Source: Saxidomus purpurata
Lineage: Eukaryota; Mollusca; Bivalvia; Venerida; Veneridae
Assembly (NCBI GenBank): GCA_022818135.1
Contig: JAFMSR010000013.1
Location: 23,396,207-23,460,206, forward strand
DNA: 64,000 nucleotides
Direction of reading: 5' to 3'
Shown: one piece after another, positions 22,606-34,769 of the stretch
Position numbering within the stretch: the stretch's first letter is position 1
Layout: each line of letters starts with the position of its first letter
Made by a program: the position numbers and the translations under genes
Notes under the pieces: model-generated
Seen by the model: only the letters and a program-made list of their open reading frames with translations
Databases searched by the model: none
Told to the model about the DNA's origin: nothing

Positions 22606-23059
22606 ATAATTTGCAAGTACCTCGTTTAAAATGATCATGTTTAATATTATAGGCCTACAAATAATTTTTAGACAGGATATCATTAAAAAGAAGCTCCTTT
22701 TGACGTTCAGATGAGCATAATATACTGCATTTAGTCTTCAATGACAAGTGTTAGGTAGAATTAGTAGTGTCTCTTGTCCGATGCTGGGTTCCTAAGCCCG
22801 TAATGTCGAAGCCTCATGTGCAGGATTGTGTAAAAGCCTATAGCTTAACCCGCCGCAGTACCCTTACTAAACGCAGGCCGCGATATGGGGCAATCATGGC
22901 CAGTTGAGTTCAGGTGAACACATGTGAACTGCCACCTTATTAAAGCTACAAGTACTTGTATTTTCAAACACCCTATTTGATTGCTGAACGGTGGTAAAAT
23001 ATGAATTCTGTGCTGAATGACGGAGCGTTTGCAGTTAATGTTACATTTCAATTTCAGGT

Positions 23060-23575
23060 ACTAAGACGTTCCTACACATGCCGAATAGGAAGATCATCTT
23101 GCAGAATCATGAATCAGGTCCATATTTCTAGGAGAGTTATATCAGTTCGCAATCTCACCCTTTTGTAACGAACGTCTTCCAAATCCACAACCCCACATTG
23201 ATCCGCCAGCACAACAGTAAATCAGCAGGCTAAGAAAGACGGTGATGTAAATAATAACTCCACCTAACTTCCTTGTCGGTCTCTCAATCTTTAAAGCATC
23301 TTTAATACTTCATGTGATTACTTACTGAAAATTAACTGACTGAATAGCAACAATGCAGATTATAATAAAAAAAGTATGATCACAGGTGGTCCATGCTGTT
23401 CTACACTTGTCACAAAGTCAGAACAGTTTATGGTTTACAAAGCGTATGCCATTCGTAAACGTTTTTAAACTCAAACTTTTCTGCGATATCAGTACTACTT
23501 GGTCGTTTTTGCTTGAAAATGAATGTAATATGTTCAGTTTTGATAACTTTATCAGTTGATTTATCTTAAGCCAGT
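23060..23575. other. Unstructured intergenic DNA
   Basis: No repeats, inverted ends or coding signal that I can support. Confidence 0.35.
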
Positions 23576-23589
23576 GGTTCAAGGTGAAA

Positions 23590-24963
23590 TATTAGGATCG
23601 GTCAATGTTCGCCGTGCGTCGGTCGTCCGTCTATATATACCCTGTATACGTTAGGGGTTATAGTGAAACTGTCATCATATCTCCTCGACGTAGTTTTACG
23701 ATGTCTGTGCTATTACTTCTATACCACTTGTAGGATTTCAACCAAGCTTCACATGAGTTATCAGTGTAATGACTACATTTGCATATCAGCAGCATGGACC
23801 GGTTCAATGAATTTAGTGGAGTAATTGCCCTTGATTTGTGAAATTTTATGATGTCTCGGCTAGTTTTCCTATATGACTGGATGCTTTTCGATCAAACAAC
23901 ACTTGAGTGACGAGTACCATGTCTTCTTTTGTATATCACTAGTCTTTTCCAATTCATTGACTTTGTATCAGAGTTATTGCCCTTCATTTGTCCAAGTTTT
24001 ATGTCCCCGTAGATGGGCATATTAAATTCGCATCGTCCGTCTGTCCGTCCGTCCGTGCGTCCGTCCTCACATTTATTTCGTTTTCGGTCTGTTACTTTGT
24101 CATGCATTGATTGGTTTTAAAATAACGTGGCACAAATGTCCAGCACATCAATCAAGACGACGTGTCCTGTGCACAACCACGTCCCTACTTCAAAGGTCAA
24201 GGTCAAACTCAGAATTTAGGTAAAGGAACTGTTTATACATGTATGCATTCATTCGTGTCCGGACCGTAACTTTATTATGCATTTATTGATTTTAAAATAA
24301 CTTGGACCAAATGTTCAGCACATCATGACAACGTGTCGCGTACAACACCCATGACCCTACCTCAAAGGTCAGGGTCAAACTTAGAGTTTAAATGTAATGG
24401 AATGCTGTATGCATGGTAACTCTCACATGCATGGATGGGTTTGAAAATACAATGTATAATGTATATGGCAAAATTTTTGAGCACATGGAGAGGACACAGA
24501 CTGGGAGACATCTCTTTCGGGGACATTCGTCACTTATAAGGGACAGCTCTTGTTCTTTGTCTGTGTTATTACTCGTATACCACTGGGCGGATTTTAACCA
24601 AACTTTACACGAGTGACTAGTACCGTATCAAACTTCGCAACGCATATTTTCAGCATGTTTGGGTTCGATGATTTGACGGAGCTATTGCCCTTGATCTGTC
24701 AAATGTATGTGTGAAGCTTCGTCTAGTGGTCCTCTATCAAGTTTGATTAAATCGTTCCTGCCCCGCCCCGCCCCGCCCCGCCCCACCCAGGTGGTCACTT
24801 GTTTCACACACAGTTAATAAGGCAATCGTTAAAAAAGTGTCTAAAATGCAATTCCCGGAGCTATATTTTCGGATGTTTGTCTGGTGTGTTGAATGTTTTG
24901 AACTTTGGTGATTTGTTAGGTGCGAACAGGTGAGCGATAAAGGGCCATGACGGCCCTCTTGTT
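23590..24963 (+). mobile_element. Tandem-core elements J and B, J interrupted by a family F insertion
   Basis: Core units of one family (TCTGTGCTATTACTTCTATA near 23703, a diverged unit near 23850) are broken at 24000 by element F and resume at 24556 (TCTGTGTTATTACTCGTATA). Further on, GTGGTCCTCTATCAAGTTTG marks a family B core, and the end motif CAGGTGAGCGATAAAGGGCC-atgac-GGCCCTCTTGTT forms a 3' hairpin ending at about 24962. A (CCCCG)n run at 24758-24787 interrupts it. Confidence 0.65.
24001..24554 (+). mobile_element. Tandem-core element, family F, copy 1
   Basis: ATGTCCCCG (24001-24009) is matched by its exact inverse CGGGGACAT (24518-24526). A 3' hairpin GTCaCTTATAAGgGAC (24530-24545) follows, and the element ends in AGCTCTTGTT at 24554. 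The core holds two related ~170-bp units with GTAACTTTATTATGCATTTA-like and CCTACCTCAAAGGTCA words. It is inserted within another tandem-core element, so it is the younger of the two. Confidence 0.8.
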
Positions 24964-25184
24964 TTTCAGGACTTCTTGATGGAGGGATTTCACAAGTTTC
25001 CTGGTCCAGTTGATAGTAGTCGGCATCTAATTTATCTGATGTTGAGGATGAGAATTGTCGTCTGCTTACTGGCTACAGCTAAAGCTTGTTCTGAATGTCT
25101 AAAGAATGAAACAGCTGTCAGAATTTTACCATGTCAATATGTCAGACACTTAATTCTTGAAAATAGAGTTCTGATATACATTTG
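24964..25184 (+). other. Open frame directly after an element end; coding status uncertain
   Basis: The element end CTCTTGTTTTTCAG runs straight into GAC-TTC-TTG-ATG-GAG. The following 72 codons (MEGFHKFPGPVDSSRHLIY, then KACSECLKNETAVR) end at TGA 25184. The TTTTTCAG could act as a 3' splice site. I recognise no domain, and length alone does not exclude chance. Confidence 0.25.
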
Positions 25185-25482
25185 AGTGATGTTACATGCA
25201 TTAATTTAATCTCAAGGTATTTCATGAAAAATCCAGTCCAGGAATAATTTCAAATTCATTTATATTGTTGTTAACGCAAATCTATTATGATTAATTTGAT
25301 AGTTCCTACATATTTTGAGAAAATACTTCATTGCGGAATGTGAAATTTCAAATTTGTGGTAGCTACAAGGACTTCGCGAATTTACACATTTCTTGCACAT
25401 TTTAGACTCGAAGGATTTGCTTATATAATTATAAGATTGTGTCAAGACAGTGGTCTATCTTCTAATAGATCTATATATTAAG

Positions 25483-25600
25483 AGGAGCGGTGGTGTAGAG
25501 GTTTAGGTGTCTGTCGCTCATTACTGAGGTTGCGGGTTCGAGCCCCACCAAGGTTACGACCGTACCCACTTTGAATTTACTGATATAGTGACATAAATTT
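25483..25600 (+). mobile_element. tRNA-derived SINE
   Basis: GGAGCGGTGGTGTAGAGGTT gives a good A box. TGTCTGTCGCTCATTACTGA is the anticodon region, and GCGGGTTCGAGCCCCACC a canonical B box with paired T stem. The body CGTACCCACTTTGAATTTAC follows. Lack of acceptor pairing and the attached body argue for a SINE rather than a tRNA gene. Confidence 0.75.
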
Positions 25601-25609
25601 ATTGATAGG

Positions 25610-26200
25610 ATAATGATAGAACCATGTTCTATTCACTCTAAAACAATGTTGACACAGTCATGACTTTCTTTAGTATTCAAGTTGTTTCTTCAAGACAAAA
25701 GTTTGCCAGAAAGCCTTTCTTATTTTTTGCAAAATTATTGAAAAAAATGCAGCACCATGTTTCCAATAGTACTAATCGATTTGAAAAGCTAAGTTAGGAA
25801 TGGTTTTGGTACAAATAAAGGTCATTTCTATCAGTAAGACATCTGTCTTGATAAAATGAGAGCTACGATAGATGATTTCTTTTCTGCTGAAATGTTTTTT
25901 AGATGGCTGAATTTTTATGGGCTTGCCTGACATGTTACAGGTCATTGATCACTTTGGATGTTGCAAATACTCACAGAAAGATGCAATATTGGCAGAATTT
26001 ACTGTTTAAATATTTGAACACAAAGTTTATGACTGATTTTTAATTCAAAAGGTCATGTTTTAATTACCTGTAAATTATTGATCGCTCCGAGAAAGTTTGT
26101 AAGAAATAATAAATGTACCACTGCATTTTATCGTTGAATTTAAGACCACGCGAAAGCGTCAAAAACGGAAAATTCGCGAAAAAAAGGACCTCGCGAAATC
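25610..26200. other. AT-rich DNA, nothing recognised
   Basis: No feature supported. Confidence 0.35.
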
Positions 26201-26520
26201 AAAGCAATTTACAGGACAGTAAAGGAGTTTGGATGAGTAGAAAATAAATCACGAGTGATTTAATTTTTCGCATTCGAACGACTGACTGGACTTTATCCAA
26301 CGTTACAATACCGGGGAGACATTTATGAGTTCGATTCTTACTAGTTATTTTTTTGAAAAACTAACCAAGTACATCATTGTAACTATAAAACGCGAAATGC
26401 GGTTGGACACGATTGTTTACATACATCACATCCTTACGTCATTTACAGAATGTCGTCCTTTGAGAAATGTGCTGTATTTAATCGTAAAATAAAATAAAAC
26501 TTGTTCTCTACATGTATATG
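26200..26520 (+). mobile_element. Interspersed DNA repeat, copy 1 (second copy split at 53.4-54.9 kb)
   Basis: TCGCATTCGAACGACTGACT at 26266, and inverse-matching stretches such as GTTTACATACATCACATCCT and GCGAAATGCGGTTGGACACG, recur on the opposite strand at 54830-54870 and 53530-53640. The family identity is unknown. Confidence 0.6.
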
Positions 26521-26618
26521 TTTTTAAAGGGAACGCAGCTACTCGTGTTGGAATGATGTTTGTATTACTGTGATATAATGCGAGTGATGTTCCAGTTACT
26601 GATAATCATCTATTAATA

Positions 26619-26779
26619 CAGTAAAACCTGTAAACAAAGATCACTAACCAGAAGAACCAAAGCGGTGTTTATTGGCTGGTGGTCTTTATTTACAGGTGTT
26701 TCCAATGTAAACGAATGGTGCACGGTTTTGTCTATACTGGTCTTTGGCCGCAGGGTGGTCTTTAACGAAGGTTAGACTG
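26619..26779. mobile_element. 161-bp Tc1/mariner-type (pogo/Tigger-like) MITE
   Basis: The ends CAGTAAAACCT and AGGTTAGACTG are inverted with 9/11 matches, flanked on both sides by TA (26617-26618 and 26780-26781), the target duplication of this superfamily. The interior has AACCAGAAGAACCAAAGCGG and repeated GGTCTTTA words. There is no transposase. Confidence 0.75.
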
Positions 26780-26781
26780 TA

Positions 26782-27477
26782 TGTTGCATTTTTATGTTGC
26801 ACATGTAAATATTAACTTTATAGATACATTGTATTCTTATGTTCATGATAATCATTAAACATATTTTTAAGTTTCATAACTTCTTTTAAATTTTTGTATG
26901 TGTACGCTAAAAACTTTACTACTTAATATGATATAAAACTCAGTAAGATTTCAATGTTTTGTGTTATCTAAAGTTGTATTTATCCCTACAACGAGCAGAA
27001 TATATGTTAAAAATAGTTAAATGTATCTTAAACATATATAAATAAGCGCATATGCCCAAAAATGTCTCATTTACGCACATAGGCCAATATAGCAATGTTT
27101 CTAAACAAATATCGCTATATACCAATGTTTTATGGAACTGCAACATGTACGATTATGCTAATTTTACCGATGTTTACTGGAAGGTTTAGCTAAAACTCTT
27201 AGTTTTGATAGCAGTCATTTTGAATTATTTGAATAAAAATTGTTTTGACGTTATTTATTTTGATCCCAGATTTAAATGTAAAATTTTAGATCGAAAAAAA
27301 AGTTAGCAGTTAAGTGTATGGTTTGTTCCCAGTGTCTCATGTATACATGTACATGCACGACGCCATCCTCAATTAAATTGCCCTTCTGGATCAAGGTTGC
27401 TTACTCAGCAGATTTCATGTTAGGCAGTTTAGAATATAGTATGAATTGATGTGTTGGTAATAACCATAACAATCACG
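26782..27477. other. AT-rich DNA, nothing recognised
   Basis: No repeat pair or coding evidence. Confidence 0.35.
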
Positions 27478-27541
<64 letters not shown>

Positions 27542-27555
27542 TAATAGTAGTTACT
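27478..27555. repeat. (AAT)n microsatellite
   Basis: About 20 uninterrupted ATA/TAA triplets, then degenerating. Likely polymorphic in length. Confidence 0.95.
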
Positions 27556-28572
27556 GTAATGATAAGAAATTTATACTGTAAACCATGTCATTAATTTTCA
27601 CTCTATTCACAGAGCTTAGAAGAAAGGGCAGATTAATTTTCCTTACTTCAGAAAAAAACTTCACGAAATTGGTAAAACACGAACAGTAATTGACGTGAAA
27701 ATTTATTGGTTTACAGTAAATTTTCATTCTGTATTTTAAACTGTGTTGGCTGCACTCTGTCCAGTATGCGATCCTGTTGCTGAGGGAAAGTATAACTGTA
27801 GGATGTAGAATGAGCAGGAACATGCAATATATTTTTAAGAGGCATACGATAAATATGTTATCACAATTATTAACCTTAAATTATCTTTTATGTCTAATAA
27901 TTGAAATGACTTCCACCAAAACTAAAAGTTTCAGTTTAAATTGTCAGTAAACATCGATAAGATCAGCAAAATCGTACATATTATAGTTCAGTAAAACCTT
28001 CATAAACAGTTGTCTGATTTTTTTTGGGCGGATGTAACGTTGCTGTTTTGGCAATCGGTGCGTATACGAGAAATTTTTCAATGCAGAATTTTCTTGCAAA
28101 CTTACATAAAATTATTTAGTTTTTACATAGCAAAACGTAACATAACATTTTAATGTATTTAGAAAATAATCTGCTTGTAAGGAATATCCCTTTAAATTGC
28201 ACAAACATATACCATAGATAGCAAAATATGTGATGTGCGTTATTATGAAATAAGTGAATATTTGGACATAACTAATTTAGTCAAACCGATGTAAGAGACC
28301 ACCTCCAAATGAAGTCTAGTATTGAGAAAACCCCTGCACCATTCAAATCGGGACTTGTACTATTATATATAATGTGATGTTTATGATGTAAGTTAATACT
28401 CGATATAAAAATATGAAATTTTTCTTAAACTACGTGAAATATGTTTGCCTGACATATCTTTTTATGTAGAACGCTTGCAGGCTCTGTGACGTAATTAAGT
28501 TGTCTGCACGCGCTCATACGCTCAATTTCTTCGCAAGCATCTGGTTGATCTTGTAGTCCGAATTTTTAATGA

Positions 28573-29390
28573 CATGGTTCGCACAGGCCTTGAAAAGTAC
28601 TTGAATGTGATGCCAAGTGCTTGAAAAGTACTTGAATTCTGTGTTGGGAAAAAGTCCTTGAAAAGTACTTGAATTTGAAAATAAAACTAGTGAATTTCTT
28701 TAAAAAGTCATTGAATTGGTATGTTCCGCGTAAAAAACGTCCAAAATAATTGTATCACGCCTTAAAATGACGAGAAAAAAGTCTGTATCTGTATCCATCG
28801 AACCTTCTCACGTGTGATGTATCAACTACGTACCGGACTCGGGAATTTAGACACGCTTGCTACCAGAGTGATTTCCCTTTACCAAAAGTCATGGTCGCGG
28901 AAAATTTGTGAAAGTTAGCCGAAATAAGAGCATTTTATATATAATCGACATTGCTCACGAATGATAGTTATAAAGCATGGATAAAGGATTTTAAGGGGAA
29001 CAAACACAAGTGTACTTGCGTTGTGATGGGTAAACTTACAGACATTGCGCAATATGGGCGAAAGTGCATTGAAGAGTCATCAACGAGAAGAAAATCATTT
29101 ATAAACAAAATCTGACAAATGAACGTTCAGATGAGTCAATACCGTTGTTCTTCGTGACAAAAATCTAAATTTGAATAGCCTGTAAATATTGGGATTATCA
29201 ACATGAATTTTGCTTGATATTAATTAGAATAACCAAGATACATATCAACATTGTGTTCCAAATATGATTTAAGGCGACATAATTTTTGACTATGTAGTCG
29301 GTTTTTGCGCATCATTTTAGTCCTTGAAATTTGGAGAAAAGTCCTTGAAAAGTACTTGATTTTTGTCTTAGAACTTCTGTATGAACCATG
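28573..29390. mobile_element. 818-bp non-autonomous DNA element with CATGGTTC ends
   Basis: The left end CATGGTTCGCACAG and right end inverse CATGGTTCATACAG share 12 of 14 bases. AATGA directly abuts both ends, a possible 5-bp target duplication. Subterminal words TCCTTGAAAAGTACTTGAAT occur several times near the left end (28587, 28623, 28662) and once at the right (29342). No transposase frame is visible. The superfamily (hAT/KDZ-like) is a guess. Confidence 0.72.
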
Positions 29391-29458
29391 AATGAGATCT
29401 ATGTGATATTTTTGTATGAGAAATATCATCTCTCCCTTAGTAAACCCTTAGTGGTATC

Positions 29459-31839
29459 CAGATATTTCACACCCTAGTCGTTTCTCCCCTAGTCATTTCT
29501 CCCCCAAGATGTTTCTCCCTAGTCATTTCTCCCCAAGGCATTTCTCACCTAACATAAGGTTTAAGCTTAGCATATTAAGGTGTTGATTAACACCTAAAAT
29601 TAAAGCAGAATTTAAAGTTTTAAAGAAGAACTTTTCATTGAAAAGATTTTTAAAAATTTCTGATTTCAAATTAAATACATTCTGTGTTTTTAAGTTGTTT
29701 TTTACAGATCTTTAATCTACAGACTGATTAATGTTTTACAAATAACAGAAGTCTTAGATCTTTCATTTTTAAAACTGTCTTTAAATAAAAAATGTTTTTA
29801 GACCTACTGACTCATTGAATTATTGAGTTTGATATTGTATTAATTCCATGCGTTTTGGTTATTTTTAATAACTGTAAAACAGTTTATAATCTTAAGAATT
29901 AACAGATGATCTTTTAATTCAAAAACTGTCTTTAAATAAAAAGTTTTAAACTTTCATTGAAATTATTTTTTTCAGTCAAAATTGTTCAGAAACCAACATG
30001 TAAAACATCATTGTTTGAGGAGAGTTTTCCAAAAAATGAATCATTGTTAAGAAACATTTGTCAAACGGTGCTCAATAAAACTGATTTTTTTAAAGACTTA
30101 AAACTAAAATTGTATTCATTGATTTAAAAGTAAAAAGAAGTGAATCATTTCCTGCTCATAATATTTATTTTTTAATTTAAAAGAAGCAAAGAAAATATTT
30201 TCATACTCTTGAAAACGAAATTACTAAAAAATAAAATTTATTACTAAATCAGATTACCCACTTTAGATGTTATACATGATTATATATGATTATCATATTT
30301 CAAAATAATTTCTGATGAAATTCTTTATGAGATGCTACATCAGGTCCATCCTAAATTCCTTCATCATTTGGTGCAGCTTGCTAGTACATTTCTTGCATTC
30401 TATTTAAACAAAACAACGTAAAAAAAGAATTATTTTATTAATTATTTTTAATACAGTAACAACACAGCATAAATAAATATATTTTATCATGATAGGATCA
30501 GACTTAATGGTATGATACAACAAAATGGTGCCTGATTAATATTAAGCTTTGTTTGTAATTGTGTTTATTGGGTCCACCATCATCTATAGAGGCTATCATC
30601 GGTACGACCTGATTAATATTAAGCATTATTTTTACAACAGCTTTATAACAATTGGAATTACTGGAATGTTAATTGTTTATTGGCCACTAAGGTCAATCTG
30701 TATATTCCATTCCATTATAAAGCATTGATTGTTTATTGAACAGAAAGTGTCACCCTTAATTACTGAATGACTTCACATATGAGGTCTCATCTATGAAATT
30801 CAAGCTAACATATTTGCTCTTTTGGATGGACCTTTATAAAATTTGCTTCAAATCAAAGTCAATTCACATAAATTGTGCAATTTTTTAAAACACAATTATT
30901 ATGTTATTATGTAGTACTTGCTTGAATCATTGAATTAATACTCAGATGAAAATGAGTTCAGTAAGCTAAAAAGTGTTCTTAATTTTCAGAAAAGTATAAA
31001 GTCCATTTCAGAAGAATATAGTACCCAGTACAATTAAAAAGGGTAATGTTGACTAACCTATATTCACACATTTTATGTGCTGCCACTGGTCACAAAGATC
31101 ACAAGAGACTGCAAGATGGTGCTTATAGACCGGTCTTGGACATTCTACATGGAGCTGAATTAGCAGGCATTTTTACTTTTCAGATTAACTAAGAAAGTTG
31201 TGCCCTTTCAGTCTCATTTGTAAAGCTTACTAGCATGACTCAATCTTCTCATTCTACTCAAACTTTTATCTTATCATTTTACACAAGGTGCACACAATAG
31301 CACTTTGAGATAATTGATTAATTAGAAAAGAAGCAGCATTACGTGATAATTGGCTAATTAAGTATTCACCTTAATGTTTGATCAGAGTCAATGTCTGGAA
31401 AACTTGTGAAAAACTTAATAAATTTATTTAACTTCATAGTTACAGTCTGCGTTACACATTCCTGTTTAATAAGTAAAAAATTATATAACAGTTTATTAAT
31501 TTTTGTCATATAACGGTATTTTCATTAACATGAAGATACTATACCTATTAATAAAAACGGTTCTTTATTTTTTACATCTTATTTCTTATCATGCTTATTC
31601 ACATTATTCACACTCAATCAATCCAAAATCATATCTGAAACTTATAATCATCAAAATAATCATCAAAATATTAATAATAATAATAGGATTATTATCTCAA
31701 TTAACATACATCTCTAAATACCAATATCTAGGGTAAAGCACTTCCATATATAAGTTTATTTGGGGGAGAAATGTCTTGGGGGAGAAATGACTAGGGGAGA
31801 AACGACTAGGGGAGAAATGACTAGGGTGTGAAACATCTG
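29459..31839. mobile_element. 2.4-kb AT-rich element with terminal inverted repeats built from a short motif
   Basis: The left end CAGATATTTCACACCCTAGT and the inverse of the right end (CAGATGTTTCACACCCTAGT) open terminal repeats of about 75 bp. Inside them CTAGTCATTTCTCCCC is repeated three to four times. An imperfect 18-20-bp direct repeat (TAAACCCTTAGTGGTATC versus TAAACCCCCTTAGTTATAGC) abuts the two ends. The ~2.2-kb interior is extremely AT-rich and has no plausible gene, so the element is non-autonomous or decayed. Confidence 0.85.
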
Positions 31840-32289
31840 TAAACCCCCTTAGTTATAGCGAGATTCTGACCTAATAAAAAATATCTCAGAATTTGCTGAA
31901 GACGTCACTTAATTATTTTGACTAGAAGTAGAAATCTAGTTGATCTTGACGAATGAATGAAAAGAGAAATAACCTAGATTTCTACTATATACGTCACTAT
32001 TGTTTACCGGTCTACATGTATTACTATTCGGTAACCAGTAAAACCGCGGTAGATCTACAGGCATAGGTATGGAGCCCCCCTCCCCCCAACCCTTTAGTCC
32101 TGGTACCACAGATCTTATAATTTGTGAGTCAATATAAGAGACAGTTAGATTTTACATAGAATATTATTTTCGTTCTATATAGATCTACGTACCAATGTGG
32201 GGATACCAGGGTTTGGGAGGGGCAAATGGGGGTCATTAACCCACACCTAGTATCTGTTGAAAAAGGAAGAACCATTAAATTTTTATCAT

Positions 32290-32715
32290 ATGAAAAACAC
32301 ATGATAATTACTTCATGTTTAACATATGAAAACTAATACATATGAAAAACATGTGTCAACCATGAGTTCAATATAAGTTTGTTGACATATGTTTTTCATG
32401 TGGTACTGGTTTCCATATGTCATTTTACATATGAAAAACATATGTTTGCATACACATGTTTTTCCTTACATAGAAACACACATGATAATTACTTTATGTT
32501 TAACATATGAAAACTAATCCATATGAAAAACATGTGATAACCATGAGTTTAACATAAGTTTGTTGACATATGTTTTTCATGTGGTACTGGTTTCCATATG
32601 TCATTTTACATATGAAAAACATATGTTTGCATACACATGTTTTTCTTACATATGAAACACACATGTTTTCCATATGGAAAACATGTGGTTTTTCACACAT
32701 ATGTTTAACATATGG
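32290..32715. repeat. 181-bp tandem pair dense in CATATG palindromes
   Basis: Two units about 181 bp apart (ATGATAATTACTTCATGTTT at 32301 and ATGATAATTACTTTATGTTT at 32482) and a partial third. Within each unit CATATGAAAAACATATG, ACATGTTTTTC and their inverses alternate, so each unit can fold on itself. Confidence 0.88.
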
Positions 32716-33149
32716 GGCAATTTTTGCTGTGTAAAGGCAGACTCACTTAATGTGTCACAGACTTAATTTGTTATTAATACATTTTGCAAGTATTATGTTT
32801 GTTCAGTTTTTCAACAATTTTTGAAATACCCTACATAATTATGCAAGTGTACAGATTTCACACAGTCAAATAAGTTAATATAAACATTAAATAATATGTG
32901 TGACTGCCCAGGGTTAAAATCCCTGTAATTGATATGATGGTTACAATACAAGTTATAGTGTGGATTAATGTAGTGTACTGTAGTGTGAATATAATGCTGG
33001 TGATATTAAAGGATTAAGACTTTCTTGGGGGAAAGTGAGATATGTTCTCAAGTAATTGTTGACCTCTAACAGTAATCTTTAAAAGTTTCTAACAGAGTGA
33101 ACACTGAATTGTATAAATTTTCATTCTTTATGCAGACATAGAGTGTGAA

Positions 33150-33213
33150 AGAAGATGTTAGAAAACCACTGATCTACCTGTTGGAGCTGAAGACCCAAAT
33201 GTGGACCAAAGGT
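33150..33213 (+). CDS. Candidate internal exon, protein unknown
   Basis: After CATAG, the frame AGT-GTG-AAA-GAA gives SVKEDVRKPLIYLLELKTQM, then WTK, and ends at AAAG|GTAAAT (phase 1). It looks coding, but a nearer acceptor (TTTATGCAG at 33136) would put a stop codon in frame, and no partner exon was proven. Confidence 0.3.
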
Positions 33214-33427
33214 AAATATATTTGTGCTTCATTTTATTTTTATTAGTATTAGGAAACTTAATGTCAGCATCTGAGTATGATTTTAACTGTTGTTCAGTAT
33301 TTTTCAGTGTAGTCCATACAGTAAAAATAATTAAATTTATAGTAAAACAATGATGATTTTTACAATAAGAATAACAAAACTTTGAATAACATAGATATAG
33401 TATATAAGTAAGAATTTATTTTAGTTT

Positions 33428-33605
33428 TATAAGCTCCTTAGCTGATTGAATCACCCTCAAACACTCACTCCAGATGTCATCACGCTGCTACCTTTTTGCA
33501 GCTGCGAAGACTGAGGCATGTGTGGCATCAATGTCTTCACCCAAGGACACATCTCGGCTTGAATTCGAACCATGGACCTCTAACCACTGAGCTATCAAGG
33601 TCCAC
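33428..33605 (-). mobile_element. tRNA-derived SINE, same family as 22382-22513
   Basis: On the minus strand TGGACCTTGATAGCTCAGTG and GTTAGAGGTCCATGGTTCGA show a perfect A box joined to a B box, with the anticodon arm deleted. The tail CGTGATGACATCTGGAGTGA and GTGTTTGAGG matches the SINE at 22.4 kb. Confidence 0.75.
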
Positions 33606-33810
33606 AAAGATTTGACCTGTTGACAAGCTATAGTACAATACATTAGATAGCAGCTTATATCATGTATATGTTACGAAAAATAATTTGTTGTATGAAGAGG
33701 TTAACTTAAAGGTCTTTGTCAGCCATTCATATTAAGGGAATGCTACAGGTAAGGTCAAAATGTCACTTTTACTTTGGTCAGAAAGTTTCTGTTATTTAAT
33801 GGTTACATCA

Positions 33811-34769
33811 CAAATAGTATGGTCCGGAAACGAGCGATCGATAAATAACCGCCTCGGTCACGTGACAAACATCCGGTACCGTTTTGGGAAAAGAAAGAAA
33901 TAGATACTTTATATCTCGATATCCGATATTTTACCAACAATTTCACCAACAAAGTGATCCTTAATACAATATAGCATTCCCTCATTAAAAATATTTATTT
34001 TACCGATGTTTCGTTTAGGTGGTTTCGCATTGGAAAGTGACCTCATACGAACGGGTTTTTTCACAAATGACCAAAAGTCGAAAACCGACCTAATTTTACC
34101 TTCTTTCCACTTGCATGGTGTTCATGGGGTTAATGTAACATCTTTTTCTCATAGATTTAAGTCTAAGTATGTCTGTTATGTCTTACATTTTCGTATTTCA
34201 CCCGTATTTTAATTTTCTGGGACGGTTGATCCGTTCAAAACAAAAATGGCGTCAAGGTGATTTTTTTGCGATACGGTGATATTTGTGCACAGGTTTTCAC
34301 TATATATTTAGAGTCAAAGATGGAAAATGCTAATTAAAAGTAAATTAAGAGTTATTTTTGAACGGATTGAATTAGATTTTCGTTTTTTTATTTTATAACA
34401 TAATAACGACAGTTTTGTAAGACCAGTTCGCGAGTCAAATTGCCATCCATCGCTAAAATGCGCAAGACGGAATAGCATGGACCGTGTTTAACTCGCCTTA
34501 AAATAATAGTTAATCATATATAGAGGTTTTAATTTCATGTTTTACAGAAAATTTCATCAGCTTTCCAATTATACCATTTTTAAAATTAAAGTGGTATTTA
34601 AATGACACAATGACGGGCAGTTTTGAATACAACTTTGGACAAATACCGTTTCTGCGCTCGGGGGGGATAAATGCACGGCGTGATAACGCTCCAGGTAAAA
34701 ATCGATAACCGAGACAAATTATCAGTACGATAGACATTTATAGAGGGCGTTTCCGGACCATACTATTTG
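33811..34769. mobile_element. 959-bp MITE with perfect 21-bp terminal inverted repeats
   Basis: Positions 33811-33831 (CAAATAGTATGGTCCGGAAA plus C) equal the exact inverse of 34749-34769. The interior has several short frames (minus 34737-34510, plus 34006-34212), none with transposase motifs. The target duplication is not obvious. Confidence 0.92.

Noticed and set aside
24758..24787. (CCCCG)n as a regulatory GC box cluster
   Set aside because: Simple pentanucleotide run inside an element core; no associated gene start.
31503..31736. 77-codon Ile/Leu/Lys-rich plus-strand frame
   Set aside because: Composition follows the AT-rich interior of the 29.46-31.84 kb element; no domain.
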